DNA from: JAUUSJ01 sp051880475
GTDB lineage: Bacteria > Bacillota > Clostridia > Lachnospirales > Lachnospiraceae
NCBI GenBank assembly: GCA_051880475.1
Contig: JBJEOA010000010.1
Location: 62,001 to 126,000, forward strand
DNA length: 64,000 nt
Reading direction: 5' to 3'
Below are positions 54,496-63,445 of this stretch, one piece after another (within the stretch, counting starts at the first letter, position 1; each line of letters begins with the position of its first letter). The translations under genes were made by a program, and so were the position numbers. Below the pieces are notes generated by a model that had not been told where the DNA came from, made no database searches, and worked only from the letters and a program-made list of their open reading frames with translations.

Positions 54496-55767
54496 ATGAA
54501 AGTTTTAATTGTTGGAAGCGGAGGAAGAGAGCATGCAATCGCCTGGGCAGTACAAAAAAGTCCAAAAGTAGATAAAATTTACTGTGCACCGGGAAATGCT
54601 GGAATCGAGGAGTACGCTGAATGTGTAGCAATTGGTGCGATGGAATTTGACAAATTAGTTGCATTTGCCAAGGAAAAGGAGATTGATCTTACTATTATCG
54701 GTATGGATGATCCTTTAGTTGGCGGTGTTGTAGACGCATTTGAGGCAGAGGGACTTCGCGTATTTGGACCTAGAAAAAATGCGGCAATCATTGAAGGATC
54801 TAAGGCGTTTTCTAAAAATTTAATGAAAAAATATCATATTCCAACGGCAGCTTATGAAAATTTTACATCTGCTGAGGAGGCATTGGCTTATTTAGAGACG
54901 GCTAAAATGCCAATTGTATTAAAAGCTGACGGTCTCGCACTTGGAAAAGGCGTACTTATTTGTAATACCTTGGAGGAGGCCAAAGAGGGTGTTAGAACAT
55001 TAATGCTTGATAAGCAATTTGGTGATGCTGGAAATACAATCGTAATCGAAGAATTTATGACAGGAAGAGAAGTTTCTGTCTTGGCATTTTGTGACGGAAA
55101 AACTGTAAAATGTATGACATCTGCACAAGACCATAAGAGAGCAAAAGATGGAGATAAAGGACTTAATACAGGTGGTATGGGAACCTTCTCTCCAAGTCCA
55201 TTTTATGAGGGCGAGGTGCAGGAATTTTGTGAAAAATACGTCTATCAGCCAACAATCGATGCGATGGCGGCTGAGGGAAGACCTTTCACAGGAATTTTAT
55301 TCACAGGTCTTATGATTACAGAAGATGGACCTAAGGTACTTGAGTATAATGCTCGTTTTGGTGACCCAGAAGCTCAAGTCGTTCTTCCTAGAATGAAGAA
55401 TGATATTATTGAGGTAATGGAGGCTTGTATTGACGGTAGATTAGAAGAAATTACTCTTGAATTTGAGGATAATGCAGCAGTTTGTGTTGTCTTAGCGTCT
55501 GACGGATATCCAGAAAAATATGAGAAAGGATTTCCTATCTCTGGATTAGATTCAGTAAAAGATAAAGAAGGATATTATATTTTCCATGCTGGAACAAAAA
55601 AACAAGATGGAGAGATTGTCACAAATGGAGGAAGAGTTCTTGGCGTTGTGGCAAAGGGAAATACATTAAAAGAGGCGAGAGCAAACGCTTACAGAGCGAC
55701 AGAGTGGGTAGAATTTGCCAATAAATACAAAAGAAATGACATCGGAAAAGCAATTGATGAAGCGTAA
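54496..55767 (+). CDS. purD: Phosphoribosylamine-glycine ligase
   Basis: ATP-grasp enzyme making GAR. 423 residues. N-terminal VGSGGREHAIAW; ATP-grasp blocks PIVLKADGLALGKGV, VIEEFMTGREVSVLA, LNTGGMGTFSPSPFY and FTGLMITEDGPKVLEYNARFGDPE. GAAAGGA ribosome binding site. In many genomes purH lies between purN and purD; here it is absent. Confidence 0.98.
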   Translation: MKVLIVGSGGREHAIAWAVQKSPKVDKIYCAPGNAGIEEYAECVAIGAMEFDKLVAFAKEKEIDLTIIGMDDPLVGGVVDAFEAEGLRVFGPRKNAAIIEGSKAFSKNLMKKYHIPTAAYENFTSAEEALAYLETAKMPIVLKADGLALGKGVLICNTLEEAKEGVRTLMLDKQFGDAGNTIVIEEFMTGREVSVLAFCDGKTVKCMTSAQDHKRAKDGDKGLNTGGMGTFSPSPFYEGEVQEFCEKYVYQPTIDAMAAEGRPFTGILFTGLMITEDGPKVLEYNARFGDPEAQVVLPRMKNDIIEVMEACIDGRLEEITLEFEDNAAVCVVLASDGYPEKYEKGFPISGLDSVKDKEGYYIFHAGTKKQDGEIVTNGGRVLGVVAKGNTLKEARANAYRATEWVEFANKYKRNDIGKAIDEA

Positions 55768-55898
55768 AAAAATAAAAATTGCAACGCTTTTTGAAAATTT
55801 AGTATGATGAATCTGAATAAAAAAATATTTTTATCATATTAAAATTCGTAGAAAATAACTAAAAATGAATAAAATCCGATAAAAATGAGAAAAAGTAC

Positions 55899-55927
55899 TT
55901 GATTTTTCAGAAGAAATAATGTATCTT
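55899..55927 (+). promoter_or_regulatory. Possible promoter of glnN
   Basis: TTGATT at 55899-55904, 17-base spacer, TATCTT at 55922-55927. A second -10-like TATAAT lies near 56024. The leader would be about 200 bases. Bases 55768-55898 are AT-rich with no gene or structure seen. Confidence 0.4.
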
Positions 55928-56007
55928 AAGTTTAGCTTAAAAAAAGCAATGAATCAAAAAATGAATTATTAAATCAAAAAAATTTCATTGTGAAAGAAAA
56001 GAATAGT

Positions 56008-56090
56008 TTAGCAGCAATGCTAATATAATAAAAAGTACGAACAAAGGAGTTCTCATTGTCGGCAGACGACTTGAGGACTCTTTTCTCTTT
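56008..56090 (+). promoter_or_regulatory. glnN leader with a terminator-like hairpin (candidate attenuator)
   Basis: A long hairpin at 56043-56082: AAAGGAGTTCTCA pairs TGAGGACTCTTT, capped by GTCG/CGAC, and TTTTCTCTTT follows at 56081-56090, 45 bases before the start codon. Upstream is a small hairpin TTAGC/GCTAA with a hexaloop AGCAAT (56008-56023). The hexaloop recalls ANTAR-binding RNAs, but those need G at loop position 4 and here it is A. Confidence 0.5.
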
Positions 56091-56134
56091 ACACTATTTG
56101 AAAAATTTCACGAATTTTAGAAAGGATGGAAAAT

Positions 56135-58246
56135 ATGGCAAAAATAAAAGTAGATGAAATCTTTGGCTCAAATGTATTTAATGATACTGTGATGAAATCT
56201 CGTCTTCCAAAGGCAACTTATAAACAGCTTAAGAAGACAATTGAGAAAGGTGAGGAATTAAATCCAGCTATCGCAGATGTTGTTGCAAATGAGATGAAAG
56301 AGTGGGCTATTGAGAAAGGTGCTACTCATTTTACTCACTGGTTCCAGCCAATGACAGGTATTACAGCGGAGAAACATGACTCCTTTATCTCCCCAACAGA
56401 CGGAGGAAAAGTATTACTTGAGTTCTCAGGAAAAGAGTTAATTAAAGGTGAGCCAGATGCTTCTTCTTTCCCATCAGGTGGACTTAGAGCAACTTTTGAG
56501 GCGAGAGGATATACAGCATGGGATTGTACATCTCCAGCCTTTATTAAGGAATCCGATAATTTGACAATTCTTTGTATTCCAACAGCATTTTGCTCTTATA
56601 CAGGAGAGGCTCTTGATAAAAAGACACCACTTCTTCGATCCATGCAGGCTCTTGATATTCAGGCAATGAGAATTTTGAGATTATTTGGAAATACGACAGC
56701 AAGTTCTGTTACAACATCTGTAGGACCAGAGCAGGAATATTTCTTAATTGATAAGAAAAAATATTTAAAGAGAAAAGATTTAATTTTTACAGGACGTACT
56801 TTATTTGGTGCTCTTCCTCCAAAGGGACAAGAGCTTGATGATCATTATTTTGGAATTATTCCTGAGAGAATTGCAGGATTTATGAGAGAGTTAAATGAGG
56901 AGCTTTGGAAACTTGGAATTACAGCGAAGACACAGCATAATGAGGTTGCTCCAGCTCAGCATGAGTTAGCTCCAATTTATGACCAGAATAATATCGCAAC
57001 AGATCATAACCAGTTAGTAATGGAGACAATGAAGAGAGTTGCTGATAAGCAGGGCATGGTTTGCTTGCTTCATGAGAAACCATTTGCTGGAATTAATGGT
57101 TCTGGTAAGCATAATAACTGGTCTATGGTGACAGACGATGGACAGAATTTATTAGATCCAGGAAAAACACCTCATGAGAATGTACAATTCTTATTATTCT
57201 TAGCAGCAGTTATCCGTGCGGTGGATGAGCATGCAGATTTACTTCGTCTTTCTGCTTCCACACCAGGTAATGACCATAGATTAGGAGCAAATGAGGCTCC
57301 ACCAGCGATTATCTCTATTTTCCTTGGAGAACAGTTAGATGATGTTCTTAGACAGTTAGATACAAAGGGAGAGGCAGTGAAGTCAAAACAGGGTACACCA
57401 CTTATTTCAGGCGTACATACATTGCCAGTATTCCAAAAAGATGCTACAGACCGTAACCGTACATCACCATTTGCGTTCACAGGTAATAAGTTTGAGTTTA
57501 GAATGGTTGGTTCTACACAGTCTATCGCAGACCCTAATGTTGTATTAAATACAATTGTAGCTGACGTATTATGTGATATGGCAGATAAATTAGAGAAAGC
57601 ACAAAACTTTGAGTCAGCTGTTCATGATTTAATTAAAGATACAATCTCAGCTCATAAGAGAATCATCTTTAACGGAGACGGATACTCACAGGCTTGGGTA
57701 GAAGAGGCAGAAAGAAGAGGACTTCCAAACTTACGCTCTATGGTAGACGCAGTTCCTGCTCTTACAACAGAAAAGGCAGTTACATTATTTGAGAAACATG
57801 GTGTATTCACAAAGCTTGAGTTAGAGTCAAGAAGTGAGATTTACTATGAGCAGTACGCAAAAGTAATTAATATTGAGGCGTTAGCTATGATTGATATGGC
57901 TAAAAAACAGATTGTGCCAGCAGTTATTAGTTATCAGGCAAGTTTAGCTGAGTCTATTAATTCTATTAAGAAGGCATCACCAGCTATTAATACATCCGTA
58001 CAGGAAAAATTACTTGCAGATATCGCTGATAATTTAGTACCTCTCTATGAGAACTTACAAAAATTGGAAGATGTCACAGCAAAAGCTCAGGCGATTGATG
58101 AAGTTCAGGTACAGGCTAGATACTACCATGATGCTGTATTTACAGCTATGGCTGAGCTTAGAACACCTGCAGATAAGTTAGAGATGCTTGTAGATAAAGC
58201 TGCATGGCCATTCCCAAGCTACGGTGATATGTTGTTTGAGGTTTAA
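56135..58246 (+). CDS. glnN: Glutamine synthetase type III
   Basis: Makes glutamine from glutamate and ammonia with ATP. 703 residues, the size of GSIII (type I is about 450). Motifs: THFTHWFQPMTGITAEKHDSF, SFPSGGLRATFEARGYTAWD, TSVGPEQEYFLID, AKTQHNEVAPAQHELAP and LLHEKPFAGINGSGKHNNWS with the ammonia-site region. The frame opens at 56126, but that ATG overlaps the AAAGGATGG ribosome binding site, so 56135 is used. Its neighbour set (purine, pyrimidine, folate genes) all consume or need glutamine. Control by the leader hairpin is likely. Confidence 0.97.
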   Translation: MAKIKVDEIFGSNVFNDTVMKSRLPKATYKQLKKTIEKGEELNPAIADVVANEMKEWAIEKGATHFTHWFQPMTGITAEKHDSFISPTDGGKVLLEFSGKELIKGEPDASSFPSGGLRATFEARGYTAWDCTSPAFIKESDNLTILCIPTAFCSYTGEALDKKTPLLRSMQALDIQAMRILRLFGNTTASSVTTSVGPEQEYFLIDKKKYLKRKDLIFTGRTLFGALPPKGQELDDHYFGIIPERIAGFMRELNEELWKLGITAKTQHNEVAPAQHELAPIYDQNNIATDHNQLVMETMKRVADKQGMVCLLHEKPFAGINGSGKHNNWSMVTDDGQNLLDPGKTPHENVQFLLFLAAVIRAVDEHADLLRLSASTPGNDHRLGANEAPPAIISIFLGEQLDDVLRQLDTKGEAVKSKQGTPLISGVHTLPVFQKDATDRNRTSPFAFTGNKFEFRMVGSTQSIADPNVVLNTIVADVLCDMADKLEKAQNFESAVHDLIKDTISAHKRIIFNGDGYSQAWVEEAERRGLPNLRSMVDAVPALTTEKAVTLFEKHGVFTKLELESRSEIYYEQYAKVINIEALAMIDMAKKQIVPAVISYQASLAESINSIKKASPAINTSVQEKLLADIADNLVPLYENLQKLEDVTAKAQAIDEVQVQARYYHDAVFTAMAELRTPADKLEMLVDKAAWPFPSYGDMLFEV

Positions 58247-58304
58247 TTTAAAAACTAAGTTTATAAAAAATCATTTATCGCATTATAGATTTCCTAATTA
58301 TGAA

Positions 58305-58346
58305 AAAAGGGTCGCTGTAAGATTTTGCTCTTACGGCGGCTTTTTA
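58305..58346 (+). terminator. Intrinsic terminator of glnN
   Basis: 11-bp stem GTCGCTGTAAG/CTTACGGCGGC (58311-58321 with 58330-58340, two G-U pairs) followed by TTTTTAT. Confidence 0.85.
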
Positions 58347-58384
58347 TGCTTTCTTAAAGTGCTAGATGGATTAACAGACGGCAA

Positions 58385-58607
58385 AAGAGAAAAAAATGCC
58401 CTATATTTTTTAAACACGTTTGTTCTCGCAATTTTTTGTTACGTGCCTATTTATGTTGCTTTCGCGAACTCGAAAAAAGTCCGATTGCTCCACACTTCGT
58501 GTTTTCGCAATTGACTTTTTTCTCAGACACACTTCCGCAGCAAAGCTAGCGCAATAAAAAATTGGTTCACTGCACTATTGTTTAAAAAATATAGGGCATT
58601 TTCTCTT
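58385..58607 (+). repeat. Structured repeat element, copy B (223 bp)
   Basis: Same core as copy A (ACACGTTTGTTC... and GCTAGCGCAATAAAAAATTGG). The outer arms, AAGAG...TGCCCTATATTTTTTAAAC and its complement, differ from A and C but pair with each other apart from a 3-base bulge. The centre is longer than in A: GAAAAAAGTC/GACTTTTTTC, ATTGC/GCAAT and ACAC/GTGT nested. Confidence 0.85.
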
Positions 58608-58631
58608 CCAGCTGTATTATGAAAAATGATT

Positions 58632-59402
58632 TTAATAAAACTTTTTATGTTGAATAGGTTTTGTCTTATCTGTAATAGGGAGGATATCATATCCCTCTGT
58701 TTTTAACTCGTCAATCAAACTTGGGAGAGCATCTACGGTTGTTGTGCATTCATGTAAATCATGCATTAAAATCATAACTGTATTTTTCCCTTTTACGTCT
58801 TTCATAATTTCTTTATTGAGAATTTCAGGTGTATTTTTAAAGCAAACGGCATCATTGTTTAGAGCATTCCAATCATAATAAGTAATTCCATTTTCTCTTA
58901 AGTATTTTGCACATTTGGCTAAATCAATTTTAGCGATAGAGTTGCTGCTTCCGCCTGGAAAGCGATAAAATTTAATCTCTCTTCCCGTTACCTGCTTTAA
59001 ATATTTTCTAAGTTTATCTAAATCCTTTTTATACTCTTCTATAGAAGAATAGATTTTATCATAATCATGGCTATAGGAGTGAAGTCCAAGTGTATTTCCC
59101 TCTGCTAAAATTCTTTGATATATCTTTTTTGCATTTTCTCCTTCCCTTCCCACAACAAAAAATGTCGCCTTTACATTTTTTTCCTTTAAAATATCTAAAA
59201 TTTTTTCGGTATTATCTGAGGGACCATCATCAAATGTGAGATATGCTTTTTTTGAGACGCTATCTTTTTCTTCTTTTATTTCACTCATTGTCTGGAAAGA
59301 TTCCTCTTTCCAGACGTTTTCTCCCCAAAATCCCAATCCAAATAAGGTAAAAAATATTGCTATTATCATAATATTATTATAAATTTTTCTTTTTTTTGGC
59401 AT
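58632..59402 (-). CDS. Polysaccharide (peptidoglycan) deacetylase, NodB domain
   Basis: 256 residues on the minus strand. N-terminal helix at about 9-28 acts as signal anchor. NodB motifs: TFDDGPSDNTEKIL, HSYSHDYDKI (zinc histidines), RFPGGSSNS and DWNALNNDAV, and LMHDLHECTT at the end, all present. Likely removes acetyl groups from cell-wall glycans. It is the only gene in its stretch, pointing opposite to all its neighbours, and flanked on both sides by copies of the structured repeat in opposite orientation, which suggests insertion or inversion. GAAGGAG ribosome binding site. Confidence 0.93.
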   Translation of the reverse strand: MPKKRKIYNNIMIIAIFFTLFGLGFWGENVWKEESFQTMSEIKEEKDSVSKKAYLTFDDGPSDNTEKILDILKEKNVKATFFVVGREGENAKKIYQRILAEGNTLGLHSYSHDYDKIYSSIEEYKKDLDKLRKYLKQVTGREIKFYRFPGGSSNSIAKIDLAKCAKYLRENGITYYDWNALNNDAVCFKNTPEILNKEIMKDVKGKNTVMILMHDLHECTTTVDALPSLIDELKTEGYDILPITDKTKPIQHKKFY

Positions 59403-59623
59403 TTGTTTTTTCTCCTTCTTAATTTTAATTTATCATATGAAAAGTAAAATATATGGTAAAAGCGTCATCTATTAAATATAGGATTTGAAAAAAAGCAATA
59501 TTTATACGCATTATATATTTTTAAAATCGTTTTTTAATATTAAATTATCATAGTAAGAAGAGCGAAGATTATTACAGAAGTGGTATAGTAGTATTAGAAT
59601 AAGCATCATGGTGCCATAGCACA
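59403..59623. other. Intergenic stretch upstream of the deacetylase gene
   Basis: 221 AT-rich bases between the deacetylase start and repeat copy C. I see no gene or clear promoter pair. It must carry the minus-strand promoter of the deacetylase if that gene is expressed on its own. Confidence 0.5.
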
Positions 59624-59806
59624 GTAAAAGAGAGAAGCTTATATTTAAAACGATAGTGCAGTGAACCAATTTTTTGTTGCGCTAGCTTTGCTGCGGGTGC
59701 ACTGTTTGAGTCCGTAGGACGAGTTTGCACAGAGCAGCATAAATAAGCGCGTGACAAAAAATTGAGAGAACAAACGTGTTTAAAATATAAGCTTCTCTCT
59801 CTTTAC
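59624..59806 (-). repeat. Structured repeat element, copy C (183 bp, reversed)
   Basis: Read on the minus strand, the core matches A and B closely: ACACGTTTGTTCTCTCAATT, then GCAGCAAAGCTAGCGCAACA. Outer arms (59624-59651 with 59778-59806) contain AGAGAGAAGCTTATAT and its complement, near-perfect. The central hairpin is GTCC-TAC-GGAC where A has GCACC-TTT-GGTGC. Opposite orientation to B across the deacetylase gene. Confidence 0.85.
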
Positions 59807-59807
59807 G

Positions 59808-59842
59808 TCAATTATATCCATCACATCAATTATATCCATCAC
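59808..59842 (+). repeat. 18-base tandem duplication
   Basis: TCAATTATATCCATCAC appears twice, at 59808-59824 and 59826-59842, period 18, directly next to repeat copy C. Confidence 0.8.
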
Positions 59843-59863
59843 CCCAGTTAATTAGTTCCCGTA

Positions 59864-59892
59864 TTGACAAACAGCCTAAACTACATTAAAAT
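59864..59892 (+). promoter_or_regulatory. Sigma-A promoter of the folate cluster
   Basis: Perfect TTGACA at 59864-59869, 17-base spacer, TAAAAT at 59887-59892, about 55 bases before folC. Confidence 0.75.
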
Positions 59893-59946
59893 CTATAGCG
59901 AGTTAAAGTTTTAGAAAATATCTGCTTAAAGTAGTGGGAGGCAGCT

Positions 59947-61227
59947 ATGACACAGTTAGAAGCAAAACAATTTTTAGATAAAATGGGTAAAAAAGGAAGT
60001 ATATATGGTCTTGATACAATCCGAGAATTGCTCTATCGACTTGGAAATCCACAGCAAAAATTAAAAATTGTTCATATAGCAGGAACAAATGGAAAGGGAT
60101 CTATTTTGACTATGATAGAGACCGTAATGATAGAATGTGGTTATCATACTGGAAAATACACTTCTCCTTGTATTGGAGCATATGGAGAACAATTTTTATA
60201 TGACCAAAATCCAATTCCAATCGATAAATTACTTGCCTATATGGAGAAAATCAAGGTAGTTTCAGAACGAATGAGAGAAGAAGAGAGACCTCTTCCGACT
60301 GTATTTGAGATTGAGACTGCCTTAGCTTTTTTATATTTTGTAGATCAAGAGGTAGATATTGTATTGTTAGAGACAGGAATGGGCGGTTTGCTTGACGCAA
60401 CAAATGTAGTGGAGCATCCGATTCTTACTATTTTTGCCTCGATTAGTATGGATCATATGAATTTTTTGGGGAATTCTATAGAAGAGATTGCCAAACAAAA
60501 AGCAGGAATTATAAAAGAATATTGCCCCGTTATTTGCTATATGAGTGATGAAAAAGCGGTGGAAGTGATAAGGCAGGAGGCAAAGAAGAAAAAGAGTCCA
60601 TTTTATTTAACAGATAAGACAAAGATAAAAATATTAGAAGAAAATTATGAGATGCAGAGATTTTCTTATGGGGACAGTGAAGAATATAGTATTCCTCTTC
60701 TAGGAGAACATCAAGTTTATAATGCAGCCACGGCAGTTTTGGCATTAGAGTATTTAGGAAAAATTTATCATCTCCCAAAAGAAAAAATAAAAAAAGGTCT
60801 TTCACATACGAAATGGTCAGCGAGATTAGAATTGGTAAAAAAAGACCCTCTTATTTTTTTAGATGGAGCTCATAATGAAGATGCAGCGAAGTATTTATCT
60901 AATTTTATTCAAAAACATTTTACAAATAAGAGAATCATTTATATAATAGGAGTATTGGCAGATAAAGAATATAAAAAGATGATAAGGCGGACAGCAAATT
61001 TAGCAGCGTATATTTTTACAATTACTCCGAATAATCCTCGTGCACTAGATGCAAAAATATTAGAGCAGGAAGTAAAAAAAGAAAATCCTCATGTAAAAGC
61101 GATGAGTTCTCTAAAATCTGCCTATTCAGAGGCAATGAAAATGGCAAGAAAAGAGGATATTATTTTTGTATTTGGATCTTTATCCTTTATGAGTGAGATA
61201 AAAATGGTGCTAGATGAGGAGGAATAA
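59947..61227 (+). CDS. folC: Folylpolyglutamate synthase / dihydrofolate synthase
   Basis: Adds glutamate to dihydropteroate and folates. 426 residues, Mur-ligase fold. P-loop AGTNGKGSI near residue 45; other blocks LLETGMGGLLDATNVV, SISMDHMNFLGNSIEEIAKQKAGIIK, and C-terminal FLDGAHNEDAAKYL. Ribosome binding site GTGGGAGG. First gene of the cluster folC-HD-folP-folBK-pheA; folE (GTP cyclohydrolase) is not in the window. Confidence 0.95.
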   Translation: MTQLEAKQFLDKMGKKGSIYGLDTIRELLYRLGNPQQKLKIVHIAGTNGKGSILTMIETVMIECGYHTGKYTSPCIGAYGEQFLYDQNPIPIDKLLAYMEKIKVVSERMREEERPLPTVFEIETALAFLYFVDQEVDIVLLETGMGGLLDATNVVEHPILTIFASISMDHMNFLGNSIEEIAKQKAGIIKEYCPVICYMSDEKAVEVIRQEAKKKKSPFYLTDKTKIKILEENYEMQRFSYGDSEEYSIPLLGEHQVYNAATAVLALEYLGKIYHLPKEKIKKGLSHTKWSARLELVKKDPLIFLDGAHNEDAAKYLSNFIQKHFTNKRIIYIIGVLADKEYKKMIRRTANLAAYIFTITPNNPRALDAKILEQEVKKENPHVKAMSSLKSAYSEAMKMARKEDIIFVFGSLSFMSEIKMVLDEEE

Positions 61228-61230
61228 CGA

Positions 61231-61713
61231 ATGGAGCGTGTGCAAAAAATTATGGAGCATAAAGATTTTCTGAACTATCTAAAAGAAATTGAAAGAGAAG
61301 AAGAAAATCGAATTTTTTGTTGTCATGGAATACAACATTTATTAGATGTGGCTCGAATATCCTATATTTTTCTCCTAGAGTCGAATGTAGATATAAAAAA
61401 AGATATTGTGTATGCGACAGCATTATTACATGATATAGGGAAAATAGAGCAATATCGAAAAAAAATTCCTCACGAGAAGGCGGGAGTAAAGCTGGCGTAT
61501 CCAATTTTGAAATCTTGTGAATATGAAAAGGATGAAATTTCTCTCATATTAGGGGCAATTGAAAATCATCGTTATGGAAGAGAGGATGAAGTTCATAAAC
61601 TCTACGAGAGCATACATAGAGCCGATAAATGGTCTAGAAACTGTATGTACTGTAAAGTGAGAGAGGAATGTAACTGGACAGAGAATGAAAAAAATAAAAA
61701 ACTAAATTATTAA
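61231..61713 (+). CDS. HD-domain phosphohydrolase in the folate cluster
   Basis: 160 residues. HD motif LLHDIGKIEQY at about residues 69-79; upstream HGIQHLLDVARI supplies another histidine, and GAIENHRYG another. The C-terminus has cysteines (CMYCKVREEC) that might bind metal. HD proteins with this size hydrolyse nucleotides or related phosphates. It sits 3 bases after folC and before folP, so it may supply the phosphatase step of the folate pathway (dihydroneopterin triphosphate or monophosphate), for which no other gene is seen; this is inference. Confidence 0.82.
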   Translation: MERVQKIMEHKDFLNYLKEIEREEENRIFCCHGIQHLLDVARISYIFLLESNVDIKKDIVYATALLHDIGKIEQYRKKIPHEKAGVKLAYPILKSCEYEKDEISLILGAIENHRYGREDEVHKLYESIHRADKWSRNCMYCKVREECNWTENEKNKKLNY

Positions 61714-61786
61714 ATTATTAGATATCATTGCATGAATTATATTGAAATAGAAAAAATTCAAAAATGCAATATGGAGGAAATTAAAA

Positions 61787-62596
61787 ATGAAAATAGGGAA
61801 TAGAGAGTTTGATTTGAAAAATCATGCTTATATTATGGGAATTTTAAATATTACCCCAGATTCTTTTTCAGATGGAGGAAATTATAATACAATAGATGCT
61901 GCTCTTTTTCATGCAGAGCAGATGATAAAAGAAGGGGCAGATATCATTGATATTGGAGGTGAATCGACAAGACCTGGTCATGAAAAAATTAGTGATACAG
62001 AAGAAATCCACAGAGTTGTGCCAGTTATCGAACGGATTAAAGCTGAGTTTGATATACCTGTCTCTCTTGATACTTATAAGGCTGAGGTGGCAAAAGAAGG
62101 AATTAAAGTGGGAATCGACTTAATCAATGATATATGGGGCTTAAAATGGGATGGAAATATGGCTCCTATTATCGCAGAGTCAGGACTTCCATGTTGCCTA
62201 ATGCATAACCGAAGAGAAATTAATTATATGGATTTTATGAATGATTTTAGGTCAGATATCGAGGAAATTTTAGATATTGCATGCTGGGCAGGAATTGAAA
62301 AGGAAAAGATTATTTTAGATCCTGGCATTGGCTTTGCTAAAGATTATAAGATGAATTTAATGATAATGAATCATTTAGAATTATTGGCAAAATGGGAAGT
62401 TCCAATTTTACTTGGAACATCTAGAAAATCCATGATAGGAAATGCTCTCAATCTTCCTGTAGAGGAGAGAGAGGAAGGTACACTAGCTACAACTGTTGTT
62501 GGAAGAATGAAGGGATGTAGTATTTTTAGAGTGCATGATGTAAAGAAAAATAAGAGAGCTCTTATGATGACGGAGGCTATTTTGCAGCAGAAATAA
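61787..62596 (+). CDS. folP: Dihydropteroate synthase
   Basis: Joins pABA to dihydropterin diphosphate; sulphonamide target. 269 residues, TIM barrel. Motifs: MGILNITPDSFSDGGNY, DIIDIGGESTRPGHEKI, VSLDTYKAEVAKEGI, DPGIGFAKDYKMN and LLGTSRKSMIG, all typical. GGAGG ribosome binding site. The 73-base gap before it has an ATTGCAT/ATGCAAT stem. Confidence 0.97.
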   Translation: MKIGNREFDLKNHAYIMGILNITPDSFSDGGNYNTIDAALFHAEQMIKEGADIIDIGGESTRPGHEKISDTEEIHRVVPVIERIKAEFDIPVSLDTYKAEVAKEGIKVGIDLINDIWGLKWDGNMAPIIAESGLPCCLMHNRREINYMDFMNDFRSDIEEILDIACWAGIEKEKIILDPGIGFAKDYKMNLMIMNHLELLAKWEVPILLGTSRKSMIGNALNLPVEEREEGTLATTVVGRMKGCSIFRVHDVKKNKRALMMTEAILQQK

Positions 62597-62612
62597 GATT
62601 AGGAGAAATATA

Positions 62613-63431
62613 GTGGATCAGATTAAAATTAAAAATTTAGAGATATTTGGATACCACGGCGTTTTGGAAGAGGAAAATAAACTTGGACAAAAATTTATTG
62701 TCTCAGCTACGGCTTATCTCGATACGAGAGAGGCAGGAAAAAGTGATGATTTGACAAAAACTATTCACTATGGTGAGATGGCATTGCTTATAAAAAAAGT
62801 TTTGGAGGAAAATACATTTGCACTTTTAGAGAGAGCAGCTGAGATTGTATGTGAGGAAGTTTTGCTTACTTATCCACTTATACGAAAGATGGAATTAGAG
62901 ATAAAGAAACCGTGGGCACCGATTTTATTGCCTCTTGAAACCGTTTCTGTCACGATTGAGAGGGGCTGGCATAAGGTTTATGTAGGTCTTGGTTCTAATT
63001 TGGGAGATAAAAAGAAGTATTTAGAAAATGCATTAGAACAATTAGACAGTGAGAAAGAGATAAAAGTGAAAAAGGTATCTAGTTTTTATGAAACGGAGCC
63101 GTATGGCTATAAAGAACAAGATACTTTTTTAAACGCCTGTGCTTGTATTGAAACATTGCAGACGCCCAGAGAACTTTTGGATACTTTTCATCAGATAGAA
63201 GCTAGAGCGAAGAGGGAGCGAGTGATACATTGGGGTCCACGGACATTGGACCTTGATATTTTACTCTATGATGATAAAATAATAGATAGTGAGGATTTAA
63301 TTATTCCACATAAGGAATTACATAAAAGAATGTTTGTGCTTGAGCCACTTTGTGAAATTGCAAGTCATGTAAGACATCCTTTATTTTTACTTAGTATGGA
63401 ACAATTAAAAGAACAATTGGACAAAAACTAG
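62613..63431 (+). CDS. FolB-FolK fusion: dihydroneopterin aldolase / HPPK
   Basis: 272 residues, two enzymes in one chain. FolB (about 1-118): MDQIKIKNLEIFGYHGVLEEE, then the CKKPW-like LEIKKPWAPILLPLETVSVTIERGW. FolK (about 121-272): KVYVGLGSNLGDKKKYLENAL, then ARAKRERVIHWGPRTLDLDILLYDD with the metal-binding aspartates and IPHKELHKRMFVLEPL. Fusions of this kind are known in Firmicutes. Start is GTG preceded by TAGGAG. Runs into pheA after 14 bases. Confidence 0.95.
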   Translation: MDQIKIKNLEIFGYHGVLEEENKLGQKFIVSATAYLDTREAGKSDDLTKTIHYGEMALLIKKVLEENTFALLERAAEIVCEEVLLTYPLIRKMELEIKKPWAPILLPLETVSVTIERGWHKVYVGLGSNLGDKKKYLENALEQLDSEKEIKVKKVSSFYETEPYGYKEQDTFLNACACIETLQTPRELLDTFHQIEARAKRERVIHWGPRTLDLDILLYDDKIIDSEDLIIPHKELHKRMFVLEPLCEIASHVRHPLFLLSMEQLKEQLDKN

Positions 63432-63445
63432 GAGGCAAAAATAAA

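Noticed and set aside
56008..56023. ANTAR-binding hairpin before glnN
   Set aside because: The hexaloop AGCAAT has A1 but not G4, and no second conserved hexaloop hairpin was found; kept only as a resemblance.
58224..58514. 96-residue frame after glnN
   Set aside because: It runs through the glnN terminator and repeat copy B; an accidental frame without a ribosome binding site.
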